From Brevundimonas diminuta (GTDB lineage Bacteria; Pseudomonadota; Alphaproteobacteria; Caulobacterales; Caulobacteraceae), in assembly GCF_022654015.1 (NCBI RefSeq), contig NZ_CP073063.1:2294001-2358000 (forward strand): DNA of 64,000 nucleotides, written 5' to 3'. A program made the position numbers and the translations under genes. How positions within the stretch are numbered: the stretch's first letter is position 1; every line of letters starts with the position of its first letter. The notes beneath the pieces are model-generated. The model was not told the origin of the DNA. It made no database searches and was given only the letters and a program-made list of their open reading frames with translations. Positions 1 to 8,884 of this stretch are shown here, one piece after another.

Positions 1-2
1 AG

Positions 3-272
3 GCCTATTCCGCCTCCAGCCAGATCATCGATGCGGCCAGCCCGTTCGAGATGGACGACCTGTGCACGGCGGCCAAGGGCCTGTGCGACCTGCTGGACGC
101 CGCGCCGCGTCAGGGCGGTTTCGACTGGCGCATCGCCACGGTCCACGCCCAGGCGATGAAGCTGTTGCTGGCGCTGCCGCCGCAAGAGCAGGCCGCGCGG
201 ACCGCCATCCTGACGAACCTGCATGAGGTTCTGAGAAAGAAGCTGCCGACCCCCGATCAGTCGGCCATCTGA
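3..272 (+). CDS. 3' end of an unidentified gene
   Basis: The reading frame is open from the left edge of the window to a TGA at 270-272, so only the last 89 codons are visible. The product is predicted to be mostly helical (rich in Ala, Leu and Gln) and has no motif that I recognise; no membrane segment or signal is seen. Its 3' end overlaps the last 16 bases of the convergent ABC exporter gene. An ATG lies at 51, but the frame stays open upstream of it, so it is more likely an internal Met than the start. Confidence 0.6.
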   Translation, partial: AYSASSQIIDAASPFEMDDLCTAAKGLCDLLDAAPRQGGFDWRIATVHAQAMKLLLALPPQEQAARTAILTNLHEVLRKKLPTPDQSAI

Positions 273-2107
273 GGCGTCTTGCCGCCACGCGTCTGTTTGC
301 GCCACAGCGCCGCATATTCCCCGCCCTGTCGGGCCACCAGTTCGTGGTGCCCGCCGCGTTCGACGATCCGCCCGGCCTTCAGCACCAGAATCTGGTCCGC
401 ATCCGCAACGGTCGACAGCCGGTGTGCGACCACCAGGGTCGTGCGGCCGGTCCTGGCCTTGCGCAGCGTCTTCTGGATCGCGGCCTCGGTGCGGCTGTCC
501 AGCGCGCTGGTCGCCTCGTCCAGGATCAGGATGCACGGATCGGCCAGCAGAGCGCGGGCGATGCCCACCCGCTGACGTTCGCCGCCCGACAGTTTCAGCC
601 CCCGTTCGCCGACCTTGGTCTGCATCCCATCCGGCAAGCCGCGAATGAAGTCGGCCAGTTCCGCCGCCTCGGCCGCCGCCCACACCTGCGCCTCATCCGC
701 CTCGGGCCGGGCGAAGGCGATATTGGCGGCCAGGGTATCGTTGAACAGCGCCACATCCTGAGGCACCAGCGCCACCGCCGAACGCAGCGAGGCCTGGGTC
801 ACTTCGCGCGCATCATGGCCGTCGATCAGCACGCGCCCCTCCTGTGGATCAAGCAGACGCAGCGCCAGTTTGACGATGGTGGACTTGCCCGCGCCGGAGG
901 GCCCGACCAGCGCCGTCGTCGTGCCCGGCGCGGCGTAAAAGCTGACGTCCTCCAGCCCATTGGCCCGCGCGTCGTGGCGGAACCCGACGCCCTCGAACGC
1001 CACCGACGCCCCGCGCGCATCAACCGGCCGCGGCAGGGCGACGGCGTTCGGCGCATCGGCGACCTGCGGCGTCTGTCGCGTCACCTTCAGCATCTCCTCC
1101 ATGTCGATGAAGGACTGACGGATTTCCCGATAGGCGAAGCCCAGGATGTTCAGCGGCGCGTAAAGCGAGATCATGATCAGCACCGCGGCCGTCACGTCGC
1201 CCGGCCCCATCCGACCGGCCGCCGCCTCGAACCCGGCCATCACCGCCATGACGCCCAGGCCCAGGTTCATCACCAGGGCCTGCATCCCGTTCAGCATGTT
1301 CAGCGAACTGTTGGCCTTCAGCGACGCCTCGGCATAGTCACCCAGCGCCCGGTCATAGGTCTGGGCCGCGCGCGTCTCGGCCCCGAACGACTTGACCGTC
1401 TCATAGTTCAGCAAGGCGTCGACCGAGACGCCGGCGGCCTCGGAATCGGCCGCATTCATGATCCGGCGATGCTCCAGCCGCCAGTTGGACATGGCGAAGG
1501 TGGCGGTGGTGTAGATGACGACCACGACCACCGCGACGGCGGCGAAACGCCAGTCGTATTTGGCCCCCAGCACCCCGGCCGCCAGCACCAGCTCCACCCC
1601 CGTCGGAACCAGGTTGAAGGCCAGGATGCGCAGCAGGAAGTCCACCGCGCGCGATCCCCGGTCCATCGTCCGCGACAGGGCGCCCGAGCGTTTGGTCTGA
1701 TGGAAGTCCAGCGACAGGCTCAGCGCATGGGCGAAGGCCTCGGCCGCCGTCGCGCGCTGGGCGGCGGCGCGCACCGGCGCGAAGACGACGTCGGAGACCA
1801 GGGGCGACGCCGCCGACAGGAACCGCACGATCGTCCACCCGATGGCAAAGGCGGCGAATCCCCAGCCGACGGCCGCCGCCGCACCCTGCCCCGCCGCCAG
1901 CCGATTGACCGCCGCGCCCAGCACCAGCGGCGCCAGAACGCCCAGCCCCTTGCCCGCCAGCGTCAGCAGGATGGCCGAAATCAGCCGCAGTTTCAGGTGC
2001 GGCGCGCCCGATCGGGCCACCAGCCGCGCAAGGTCCGCCAGCGCCGTCAGCGTCGGAGGGCCGTCCGTCTTGTCCTCTGGGCTCCCTGCCTGCTGCGCCT
2101 TGACCAT
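257..2107 (-). CDS. Atm1/HMT1-type ABC exporter (fused permease-ATPase)
   Basis: A half-transporter of about 616 residues with an N-terminal six-helix exporter domain and a C-terminal ATPase. Visible ATPase motifs are Walker A GPSGAGKST, signature LSGGERQRVGIARALL, Walker B ILILDEATSALD and the H-loop VAHRLST. The stretch NYETVKSFGAE and the segment ending YREIRQSFIDMEEM are typical of the Atm1/ABCB7 branch, which in other organisms exports glutathione-linked sulfur or metal compounds from the cytoplasm; the substrate here is unknown. The start is uncertain: ATG codons at 2158, 2149, 2143 and 2107 are in frame. I prefer 2107 because a weak GGCAGG lies upstream, while 2158 has no clear ribosome site. 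It follows the aldolase-like gene by about 110 bases in the same direction. Confidence 0.88.
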   Translation of the reverse strand: MVKAQQAGSPEDKTDGPPTLTALADLARLVARSGAPHLKLRLISAILLTLAGKGLGVLAPLVLGAAVNRLAAGQGAAAAVGWGFAAFAIGWTIVRFLSAASPLVSDVVFAPVRAAAQRATAAEAFAHALSLSLDFHQTKRSGALSRTMDRGSRAVDFLLRILAFNLVPTGVELVLAAGVLGAKYDWRFAAVAVVVVVIYTTATFAMSNWRLEHRRIMNAADSEAAGVSVDALLNYETVKSFGAETRAAQTYDRALGDYAEASLKANSSLNMLNGMQALVMNLGLGVMAVMAGFEAAAGRMGPGDVTAAVLIMISLYAPLNILGFAYREIRQSFIDMEEMLKVTRQTPQVADAPNAVALPRPVDARGASVAFEGVGFRHDARANGLEDVSFYAAPGTTTALVGPSGAGKSTIVKLALRLLDPQEGRVLIDGHDAREVTQASLRSAVALVPQDVALFNDTLAANIAFARPEADEAQVWAAAEAAELADFIRGLPDGMQTKVGERGLKLSGGERQRVGIARALLADPCILILDEATSALDSRTEAAIQKTLRKARTGRTTLVVAHRLSTVADADQILVLKAGRIVERGGHHELVARQGGEYAALWRKQTRGGKTPQMAD

Positions 2108-2217
2108 CGGGTCACGCCTGCCGCCGGAGCGTTCGCCTCGCATCGCCATGATCCGCATATGGAAAGCCAATGCGACCGGGGAAAGGCCACGCTGGCGCGC
2201 AAGCGGGGATTCGTCGC

Positions 2218-3234
2218 TCAGCCCAGACCGGCCACCGCCTCGATCAACTCGTCCACGGCCGCTTCCTGCGTCGCCCACGAACAGACGAAGCGCACCGAAC
2301 CGTCATCGAAGGCGTAGCAGGCCCAGCCCATTTCGTTCAGGCGGGCGTGCGCCTCTGGCGGCATCCGCACGAAGACGGCGTTCGCCTCCACCGGGTGGGC
2401 CAGGACGAAGGGCGACCGCCCCGCAATGCCGGCCGCCAAGCGCTGCGCCATCAGATTGGCGTGGGCGCCGCCCGATTCCCAATCGCCGCTTTCCAGCAAG
2501 CCCAGCATCGGACCCGACAGCAGACGCGTCTTGGACGACGTCTGGCCCGCCTGTTTCAAACGGTTGTCCAGTCGCCGCGCCAGGCTCTTCTCGAACAGCA
2601 CGATCGCCTCGGCGCAGTTGGCGCCCGCCTTGGCCCCGCCGAACACCAATACGTCCACGCCCAGGCGCGGAATGTCCTTCAGGTCGAAACCGGCGGCGAC
2701 CGCATTGGTCAGGCGCGCTCCGTCCATGTGAACGCCGTAGCCCAGCGCCTTGGCCGGTTCGATCAGGTGGCGCAGTTCTTCCTCGGTATAGACCGAGCCG
2801 TACTCCGTGGCCTGAGTCAGCGACAGGGCGGCGGGCGGCTGACGATGCCCGACTTCGGGTTCGCCCAATTGCGCCTGCAGGGCCAATGGATCGATTTTGC
2901 CCGAGAAGCCCGGCAGCCCGATCAGGCCGACGCCGTGACCGAAGAAGCCCGGCGCCCCCGTCTCGTCGGTGCAGATGTGCGCCGCATGGTGAGCCAGCAC
3001 CGCCTCATAGGGTTGGGCCAGCATCGACAGGGCGATGGCATTGGCCGCCGTCCCGCTGAAAACAAACCGCACCTCGGCGTCGGCATCCAGACGCTGACGA
3101 ATCTGGTCGGCGGCCCGGGCTGTGACCTCGTCTGCGCCATAGGCGCGGGCGAATCCCTTGTTGGCGCGCACCAGGCCTTCGATGGCGCTCAGCGCCATGC
3201 CGGCGGTGTTGTCGGAGCCGAAATCGTAACGCAT
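2218..3234 (-). CDS. low-specificity L-threonine aldolase-like PLP enzyme
   Basis: 338 residues of the fold-type I PLP family that includes low-specificity threonine aldolases, which cleave L-threonine/allo-threonine to glycine and acetaldehyde. Support: the opening MRYDFGSDNTAG, the motif HMDGARLTNAVA (the Asp that contacts the PLP nitrogen) and VFGGAKAG containing the likely Schiff-base lysine. The ATG at 3234 shares one base with the TGA of the upstream MscS gene (TGATG), which implies translational coupling; a TTG one codon earlier is less likely. Substrate specificity cannot be read from sequence alone, and other beta-eliminating lyases share this fold. Confidence 0.82.
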   Translation of the reverse strand: MRYDFGSDNTAGMALSAIEGLVRANKGFARAYGADEVTARAADQIRQRLDADAEVRFVFSGTAANAIALSMLAQPYEAVLAHHAAHICTDETGAPGFFGHGVGLIGLPGFSGKIDPLALQAQLGEPEVGHRQPPAALSLTQATEYGSVYTEEELRHLIEPAKALGYGVHMDGARLTNAVAAGFDLKDIPRLGVDVLVFGGAKAGANCAEAIVLFEKSLARRLDNRLKQAGQTSSKTRLLSGPMLGLLESGDWESGGAHANLMAQRLAAGIAGRSPFVLAHPVEANAVFVRMPPEAHARLNEMGWACYAFDDGSVRFVCSWATQEAAVDELIEAVAGLG

Positions 3235-4187
3235 CAACGGTTCGTCGCCTTCAGATCGGCAGTATCGTCATCGACCGTGCGGACGCGCACGACCGGTACC
3301 ACATCCTCATCGCCATAGGGCACGGCGACCTGATGCGGGAACGGAATCTCGATCCCGGCGGCGTCTAGCGCCTCCTTGCCGCCCTGCATCAGATCGGCCT
3401 GGGTCTGCCACCAGTCGCCGACCTTGACCCAGGCGTGCAGCGTCACTTGGACCGAACTGTCCAGCAGGCCCGTCACCCCCGTCCAGGGATGGGGATCGTG
3501 CAGCACTTTGTCGTGTGCTGCGGCCATATCCGCCAGCACGCAGCGCGCCTTGTTCAGATCGTCGCCATAGCCGACCGTGAAGTTGATCTCGATCCGGCGG
3601 GTCTGCTGCCCGGTCAGATTGGTCAGCGGGTCGCTCAGGACCTTGGAGTTCGGAATGACGATCTTGTGGTTGTTGGCGTTGGACAGTTGGGTCGTGAACA
3701 GGTCCAGCCGCTGGACCGTGCCGCTCATCCCGCCGACATCGACCACGTCGCCGACGCGATAGGGTCGCAGCACCAGCAGCATTATCCCCGACGCCACGTT
3801 CGACAACGTGCCCTGCAAAGCCAGGCCCACCGCCAAGGACGCCGCACCCAGCACGGCGATGATCGAAGTGGTCTGAACGCCCAGGCGTTGAAGCACGGCG
3901 ATCATGCCGATGATGAACACCACCACCCGCACGACCTGAACCGCAAAGCTCAGGACCGTCGGATCGTGGCGGAATCCCTTGACCCGCGACAGGGTATTGC
4001 GCGCCGCCCGCGCCGCCCATTTCGCCGCAAAGACCGTCAGGACGAAGATCAGGATGGCGATCGTCAGATTGATCGCGAAATCACCCGCCATGTCGGTCAG
4101 CTTGGCGATCACGGCGGCGTCGATCGAAACGGCCTTGCGCCCTGCGGCGACCGCTTGGGCGACATCGGTTGGAAGAGGCGAAGACAT
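3234..4187 (-). CDS. MscS-family small-conductance mechanosensitive channel
   Basis: 317 residues. Three transmembrane helices are predicted at about 38-57, 80-99 and 104-125. The third is the Gly/Ala-rich pore helix ending LALQGTLSNVASG, followed by the beta domain (RVGDVVDVGGMSGTV) and the conserved IPNS and IPFPH motifs of MscS. Channels of this family open under membrane tension and release solutes during osmotic downshock. The gene sits 51 bases after the DNA ligase gene and is coupled by one base to the aldolase gene, so the three are probably cotranscribed. The short acidic C-terminal tail (VDDDTADL) is not part of the core fold. Confidence 0.93.
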   Translation of the reverse strand: MSSPLPTDVAQAVAAGRKAVSIDAAVIAKLTDMAGDFAINLTIAILIFVLTVFAAKWAARAARNTLSRVKGFRHDPTVLSFAVQVVRVVVFIIGMIAVLQRLGVQTTSIIAVLGAASLAVGLALQGTLSNVASGIMLLVLRPYRVGDVVDVGGMSGTVQRLDLFTTQLSNANNHKIVIPNSKVLSDPLTNLTGQQTRRIEINFTVGYGDDLNKARCVLADMAAAHDKVLHDPHPWTGVTGLLDSSVQVTLHAWVKVGDWWQTQADLMQGGKEALDAAGIEIPFPHQVAVPYGDEDVVPVVRVRTVDDDTADLKATNR

Positions 4188-4238
4188 GGGTCGGGTCTAA
4201 CGCCTGGTGCGCCGATTGGAACCCCCGAAAGCCGGATT

Positions 4239-5933
4239 TCAGGCCTTTGCGATCCGTCCGCCGCCGCTTTCGATGGCGTCCAGCAGGTCCATCACATCGT
4301 CTATAGTGTTGGCCTCTCGCGCCGGCTTGTCCCAGCGAATGCGGCTGACGCGCGGGAAACGCATGGCCACGCCCGACTTGTGCCGCGTCGAGCGATTCAG
4401 CCCCTCGAAAGCGATCTCCAGCACCAGGCCGAAATCCCGCTCGGCCCGCACCGACCGCACCGGCCCGAACCGGTCGATGGTGTGATCGCGCACGAACTTG
4501 TCGAGCTGTTTCAACTCCTCGTCGGTGAAGCCGAAATAAGCCTTGCCCACCGGCGTCAGCGCCCCTTCAGGCGTCCAGACGCCGAAGGTGTAGTCGGAAT
4601 AGAAACTGGAGCGTTTGCCGTGGCCGCGCTGGGCGTACATCAGGACGGCGTCGATGACGTGCGGGTCGCGCTTCCACTTGAACCACGGCCCTTTGGGTCG
4701 CCCCGCCAGATAGGGACTGTCCCAGCGTTTCAGCATCAGTCCCTCGGCCGCCGCCCCGACCGGCGGATCGGTCCGCAACCGCGCCAGCTGATCCCAATCG
4801 GCGTAATCGACCACCGGCGACAGGTGAAGCCGCTCGCCGGTATGATCATTGACCAGGGCCTCCAGGCGTGCCCGCCGTTCGCGCAGCGGCAGGCCGCGCA
4901 GATCCTCGCCGTCTTGGGCCAGCAGGTCATAGGCGACGACCGCCGCTGGAAAGGCCTGCATCGCCTTGGCGTCCACCGACTTGCGGTTCAGCCGCTGCTG
5001 CAGATCCCCGAACGGCGCCACCGCCCCGTCGCGCCAGACGATCAGCTCGCCATCGATCGCGCCTTCGAACGCCAGCGCCTCCATCACATCGGGAAAGGCG
5101 GCCGAAATCTCGTCGCCGGTTCGGGAATAGAGTTTGCGCACCTCACCCTCCAGCACCGCCTGAACCCGGATGCCGTCCCACTTCCATTCGGCCGCATAGT
5201 CGGCTGGCGACAGTTTGGGCAGATCGACCGCTTCATCGATGGCGACGGCCAGCATGACGGGCCGGAACCGGCCGGGCGCATCCGGGCTGGGCCGCTCCGC
5301 CCTGCCCTCCAGCCAGGCGAACAAATCGGCGTAGGGCGGCTCGACCGCGTGCCAGACTTCCTCGATGGCCGAGGCGTCGAGGGCTTCCAGCGTCATCTGC
5401 GCCTCGTCGCCCTCCGGCGAAGGCGGCGCCATCACCGCGTCCGGGCGCATCATGGCCGCCGCCGTCTTGGCCAGCCGCGCCGACAGCCCCACCCGCAAGG
5501 CCCCGGTCATAAGCTTCAGCAGCGCCCAGCGCCCTTTCGGCTCCAACGCATCCAGCCAGCCTTCCAGAAGACCGCGCACCTCCGTCCGCGTGGCGGTTCT
5601 CAACGCCTCGACGACCTCGGCCAGCTCGGGCTCGCGGTTCGGCCGGTGGTCCGGCGTCACGGGCCAGATCAGAGCCACGGTCTCTGCCAGATCGCCCACA
5701 TAGTCGTAGGACCAGCCGAACAGCACGCTGTCGACCCGGCCCTCGACCGCCTTTCGGATCATGGCCGGCTTGGCCGCGTCGAACGTCAGGTCGCCGGTCA
5801 GGGCCGCCAGCGCCCATCCCCTGTCGGGATCAGGCGTCGCCCTCAGATAGTCGCGCACCAGCACCAGCTTTGCGTTGCGCGAGGCCGTCAGGGACAGGCG
5901 ATCCAGAAGCTCGGCGAAGGCGCGCATCGTCAT
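4239..5933 (-). CDS. ATP-dependent DNA ligase
   Basis: 564 residues. A helical N-terminal DNA-binding region (about 1-210) precedes the nucleotidyltransferase core with motif I EWKWDGIRVQ (adenylated Lys near 251), RTGDEIS, EGAIDGELIVW (motif III) and LMLKRWDSPY (motif IV), then an OB-fold with FKWKRDPHVIDAVL (motif V). This architecture matches the bacterial stand-alone ATP-dependent ligases annotated as cisplatin damage-response ligases; it seals nicks in duplex DNA and is distinct from the essential NAD-dependent LigA. In related genomes such ligases sit beside a DEXH helicase and a metallophosphoesterase, which are absent here. ATG codons at 5933 and 5927 are both possible starts. Confidence 0.92.
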   Translation of the reverse strand: MTMRAFAELLDRLSLTASRNAKLVLVRDYLRATPDPDRGWALAALTGDLTFDAAKPAMIRKAVEGRVDSVLFGWSYDYVGDLAETVALIWPVTPDHRPNREPELAEVVEALRTATRTEVRGLLEGWLDALEPKGRWALLKLMTGALRVGLSARLAKTAAAMMRPDAVMAPPSPEGDEAQMTLEALDASAIEEVWHAVEPPYADLFAWLEGRAERPSPDAPGRFRPVMLAVAIDEAVDLPKLSPADYAAEWKWDGIRVQAVLEGEVRKLYSRTGDEISAAFPDVMEALAFEGAIDGELIVWRDGAVAPFGDLQQRLNRKSVDAKAMQAFPAAVVAYDLLAQDGEDLRGLPLRERRARLEALVNDHTGERLHLSPVVDYADWDQLARLRTDPPVGAAAEGLMLKRWDSPYLAGRPKGPWFKWKRDPHVIDAVLMYAQRGHGKRSSFYSDYTFGVWTPEGALTPVGKAYFGFTDEELKQLDKFVRDHTIDRFGPVRSVRAERDFGLVLEIAFEGLNRSTRHKSGVAMRFPRVSRIRWDKPAREANTIDDVMDLLDAIESGGGRIAKA

Positions 5934-5970
5934 CCATCTTGGGCGCCGGAAGCGTCGCCGTCCTCTTCAA

Positions 5971-6005
5971 AACGAAAAACGCCCCGGAGGTTTCCCTCCG
6001 GGGCG
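5971..6005 (-). terminator. intrinsic terminator of the RcnB-like gene
   Basis: An 11-bp GC-rich stem (5980-5990 with 5995-6005, loop TTTC) is followed, reading leftward, by TTTTTCGTTTT. It lies 20 bases after the stop codon of the RcnB-like gene, and separates that gene from the DNA ligase gene. Confidence 0.85.
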
Positions 6006-6025
6006 CATCTCAAATCCTTGACGGA

Positions 6026-6520
6026 TCAGTTGAACAGGCCGGCGATCACGGCGGTGATCAGGCCGCCGGCGACGGCGGCGAGCACCACGTCATTGCCGCT
6101 GCGGACATATTGGTAGCCACGAGGCGGCGCGCGCAGGCCATAGCGGTTATAGTCGTTCACCACATAGGCGTTGGTGCGGTAGTAGGACGGCATCCGTTGA
6201 CCATAGCTCCAGGTCCGGACCGCGTAGCCGCGCGGCGGGACATAGCGCGGGGCGTTGTAACGACGTTCCGCACGCTGCCAGCGTTCATAGGCCCGTTGCT
6301 GCTGGCGATAGTCGCGACGATCCTCGCGCAGCTCGCGGCGGTAATCGCGGCGATCCTGGCGATAGTCCCGACGATCGTAGTGGTCAGGACCCGGACCGTG
6401 GCGTGCGGCGGGACCATGCGGACCGTGGGGCGGTACGGGCTGAGCCGAGGCTGCGCCAGCGGCGCCCAGCGCGCCGGCGGCCATGACCGAAGCGATTGCG
6501 GTGGTCAGGATCTTTTTCAT
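6026..6520 (-). CDS. RcnB-like periplasmic protein
   Basis: 164 residues. Signal peptide at about 1-26 (MKKILTTAIASVMAAG, cleavage after ASA). The middle is very rich in Arg, Tyr and Asp with repeats of the type DRRDYR and ERWQRAERRY, followed by YVPPRGYAVRTWSYGQRMPSYY and a hydrophobic C-terminal helix (VVLAAVAGGLITAVIAGLFN). This layout is that of the RcnB family (nickel/cobalt homeostasis modulators in E. coli), but alphaproteobacterial members mostly have no known role. The ATG at 6520 has GGAG upstream. A possible general-stress promoter lies at 6595-6619. Confidence 0.8.
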   Translation of the reverse strand: MKKILTTAIASVMAAGALGAAGAASAQPVPPHGPHGPAARHGPGPDHYDRRDYRQDRRDYRRELREDRRDYRQQQRAYERWQRAERRYNAPRYVPPRGYAVRTWSYGQRMPSYYRTNAYVVNDYNRYGLRAPPRGYQYVRSGNDVVLAAVAGGLITAVIAGLFN

Positions 6521-6594
6521 GATCGTGTCTCCATCTGCGCCGAAGACCATCGGCTTGCGTGCACTTATGGAGCACGGCGACTGAGGCGCGCCTG

Positions 6595-6619
6595 AACCGG
6601 CGTCCCCTTGCTAGGTTCA
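6595..6619 (-). promoter_or_regulatory. candidate EcfG/SigT-type stress promoter
   Basis: Reading leftward: TGAACC (6619-6614), then GTT at 6597-6595, with 17 bases between TGAAC and GTT. The alphaproteobacterial general-stress sigma factor consensus is GGAAC-N16/17-(C)GTT, so one -35 base differs. A start about 70 bases upstream of the RcnB-like ATG would follow. This is a motif match by eye only. Confidence 0.4.
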
Positions 6620-6644
6620 TGTCGGGAACACAGGATCGCCGCAA

Positions 6645-8462
6645 TCAGGCGGCGACGGAGGCCTCTGATGACGGCAGCGCCATTTGCGCGACCGCGTCGC
6701 GACCGCCGCTGACACGTCCCATCAGGGCGGCCAGGGCGCCGAAATCGATCGGCTTGTTCAGATAGGCGTCGGCGCCCGCCTGAAGACCGGCTTCGTGATC
6801 CTCATGACGCGCCGAGGCCGAGAGAACCACGATCGGCGTATTCGCATTCTGGCCGCCTTCGCGGATGATGCGAGTCGCGGTCAGTCCGTCCATGACCGGC
6901 ATGTTCACGTCCATGATGATCAGGTCGAACGGCTGATCCTTGGCGATATCGACCGCGACCTGACCGTTCTCGGCCGTCGAAGTGACGTGGCTGGCCGAGC
7001 TCATCCAGGCCTCCAGGATCATGCGGTTCACCGGATGATCCTCGACCACCAGGACGCGCAGCGATTCGCCGCCTTCGATCTCGGCATGAACCTCGGCCGC
7101 CGCGACGGGCTTGGCCCATTCCACGACCTCGGCCTCGATTTCCAGGGTGAAGCACGAGCCCTCTGCGAGCTTGGACGTCACGGTAATGTCGCCGCCCATG
7201 ATGTTGGCCATGCGCCGTGCGATCGTCAGGCCCAGACCCGTTCCGCCAAATCGCCGCGTGGACGAGGTATCGACCTGGGTGAAGGGCATGAACAGCCGCT
7301 CCAGATCGGCGGCTGCAATCCCTGCGCCGCTATCCTGGACGACGAATTCGAACCGCACGCGCTGATCCGAAATGCGGTGCCCCCGCACGAGATAGTGGAT
7401 TTCGCCGGTCTCGGTGAACTTGACCGCATTGGACAACAGATTCTGCACCACCTGACAGACGCGCAGCGGATCGCCGCGCACCACTGTCGGAATCTCGCCC
7501 TCCACGGTCGTAACGAACGTCAGGCCCTTGGCTTCGGCCTGCGCTTCGAAGGGGCCCGTGATGCGCTTGTTCAGGCCGTCGATGACGATATCGACGACCT
7601 CGAAGTTCATCTTGCCGGCCTCGATCTTGGTCATATCGAGAATGTCGTTCAGCAACGACAACAGATTGTCGCCGGAGTTGCGGATGATCGACAGATACTC
7701 TCGCTGCGTCGTCTCCAGTCGCGTCGCGCTAAGCAGTTGGGCCGCGCCCAATACGCCGTTCATGGGCGTGCGCAGTTCGTGCGAGATCACGCCCAGGAAG
7801 TTCGACTTGGCGTCATTGGCGGCGTTGGCCTTGTCGCGGGCCGCTTCCAGTTCCTCGATCAAATGCGCCTGATGCGACTGGAAGGCCCGAATGCGGTCTT
7901 CGCGCAGCAGGGTCATGGTCACCAGCACGAACAGACCCGCCGCTGTGAACGGCAGGACCGCCAGCATCGACCAGAAGGCGTTGGTGCCCCACAGGCTGAA
8001 CAGAATGATCGTCGCGGCCGCGCCGTAGGGCGAAGAGATGATCAGGGCCTGACGCGGCGAGCTGCGAAGCTGGGCGAAGACCAGAACATAGCCGGAAATC
8101 AGCAGGGCGAGCGCCAGGGGCCGTCCGAAATCGGTGGGCGAGAACCAGGCCATCAAAGGCGCGATGGCCCAGGCGCCGGTCGTCACCGTCGCCACGATCG
8201 GGAAGATCACGCCCCAGTTGGTGCCGACGCGATGGCTCAGGCGATGTTCGACGATTCCCCGCAGCGACCCGGCCGCCAGCGTGCCGCCGAACCACAGAAG
8301 CGCGGGCCATAAGCCGACGGTGCCCAGAAGACCCACGCCCCACGAGGCGATGATCATGTAGCGGAGATACTGCGTCTGCAGGATGGCGGTCAGCGCCTGG
8401 GCCGCGTCTCCGGCGCGTTGCTCGCCTTCGAGCGCCTTCGCGACGCCGTCTGATTCCACCAT
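6645..8462 (-). CDS. hybrid sensor histidine kinase with receiver domain
   Basis: 605 residues. Residues 33-187 hold about six membrane helices, with no large periplasmic loop, so sensing is probably within the membrane. A HisKA domain follows with His228 in VISHELRTPMNG, then an HATPase domain (N-box NLLSNAVKF, G-box DSGAGI, FGGTGLGL) and a C-terminal receiver domain with phospho-acceptor Asp518 in IIMDVNMPVMDG and Lys570. The architecture suggests an internal phosphorelay ending on the receiver, which may pass phosphate to an Hpt protein coded elsewhere. No response regulator lies beside it, so its signal and output are unknown. ATG 8462 has GGGGA upstream. Confidence 0.93.
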   Translation of the reverse strand: MVESDGVAKALEGEQRAGDAAQALTAILQTQYLRYMIIASWGVGLLGTVGLWPALLWFGGTLAAGSLRGIVEHRLSHRVGTNWGVIFPIVATVTTGAWAIAPLMAWFSPTDFGRPLALALLISGYVLVFAQLRSSPRQALIISSPYGAAATIILFSLWGTNAFWSMLAVLPFTAAGLFVLVTMTLLREDRIRAFQSHQAHLIEELEAARDKANAANDAKSNFLGVISHELRTPMNGVLGAAQLLSATRLETTQREYLSIIRNSGDNLLSLLNDILDMTKIEAGKMNFEVVDIVIDGLNKRITGPFEAQAEAKGLTFVTTVEGEIPTVVRGDPLRVCQVVQNLLSNAVKFTETGEIHYLVRGHRISDQRVRFEFVVQDSGAGIAAADLERLFMPFTQVDTSSTRRFGGTGLGLTIARRMANIMGGDITVTSKLAEGSCFTLEIEAEVVEWAKPVAAAEVHAEIEGGESLRVLVVEDHPVNRMILEAWMSSASHVTSTAENGQVAVDIAKDQPFDLIIMDVNMPVMDGLTATRIIREGGQNANTPIVVLSASARHEDHEAGLQAGADAYLNKPIDFGALAALMGRVSGGRDAVAQMALPSSEASVAA

Positions 8463-8542
8463 AAGCCCAGATCCCCACGTTCTGTTTGGTCGGATGACGC
8501 TAAGACGAAGGTTCTAAGACGATGTGAACGCAGTTCTTTCGC

Positions 8543-8839
8543 TCAGCCAGCCTCCTCCGGCGTCAGCGCCTTGATCGAAAGTGCGTGGACCGGTCCGGCC
8601 ATCTCGTCCTTCAGCAGGGCGTTGACCGCGCGCTGTCGCGCCAGCCGCGATTGCCCCTGGAAAGCGGCGGACACGATCACCAGATTGAAGTGGCTTTCGC
8701 CGCCAGGCTTGGCGTCCATTCCGCCTTCATGATGATGACCGGCGTGGCGCCAGCTGTCGTCCTCGACCTCCAGACGCAGGGGCGACAGCCCTGCCGTCAG
8801 TTTTGCACGAATAATCGTCGCCACCGGGCCTTCAGACAT
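8543..8839 (-). CDS. bolA: BolA family protein
   Basis: 98 residues from the ATG at 8839. The BolA fold is recognised from SHFNLVIVSAAFQGQSRLARQRAVN followed by VHALSIKALTPEE (given here in parts), including the conserved His in SHF and the helix-turn region. BolA proteins partner monothiol glutaredoxins in iron-sulfur trafficking and can affect envelope genes. A His-rich insertion (AGHHHEGG, about 33-40) could bind metal. The gene is divergent from a J-domain gene with only 45 bases between start codons. Confidence 0.9.
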   Translation of the reverse strand: MSEGPVATIIRAKLTAGLSPLRLEVEDDSWRHAGHHHEGGMDAKPGGESHFNLVIVSAAFQGQSRLARQRAVNALLKDEMAGPVHALSIKALTPEEAG

Positions 8840-8884
8840 GATCGATTCCTTGATGCTGTCCCAATCGGGCTTACACTTCGGCTG

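Noticed and set aside
344..2317. A long plus-strand frame opposite the Atm1-type exporter
   Set aside because: The minus strand carries all ABC motifs in order; the plus-strand translation is His/Arg/Gln-rich low complexity typical of antisense frames in GC-rich genomes.
3435..6116. An 893-codon plus-strand frame opposite mscS and the DNA ligase
   Set aside because: It spans two well-supported minus-strand genes and an intrinsic terminator, and has antisense-like composition.
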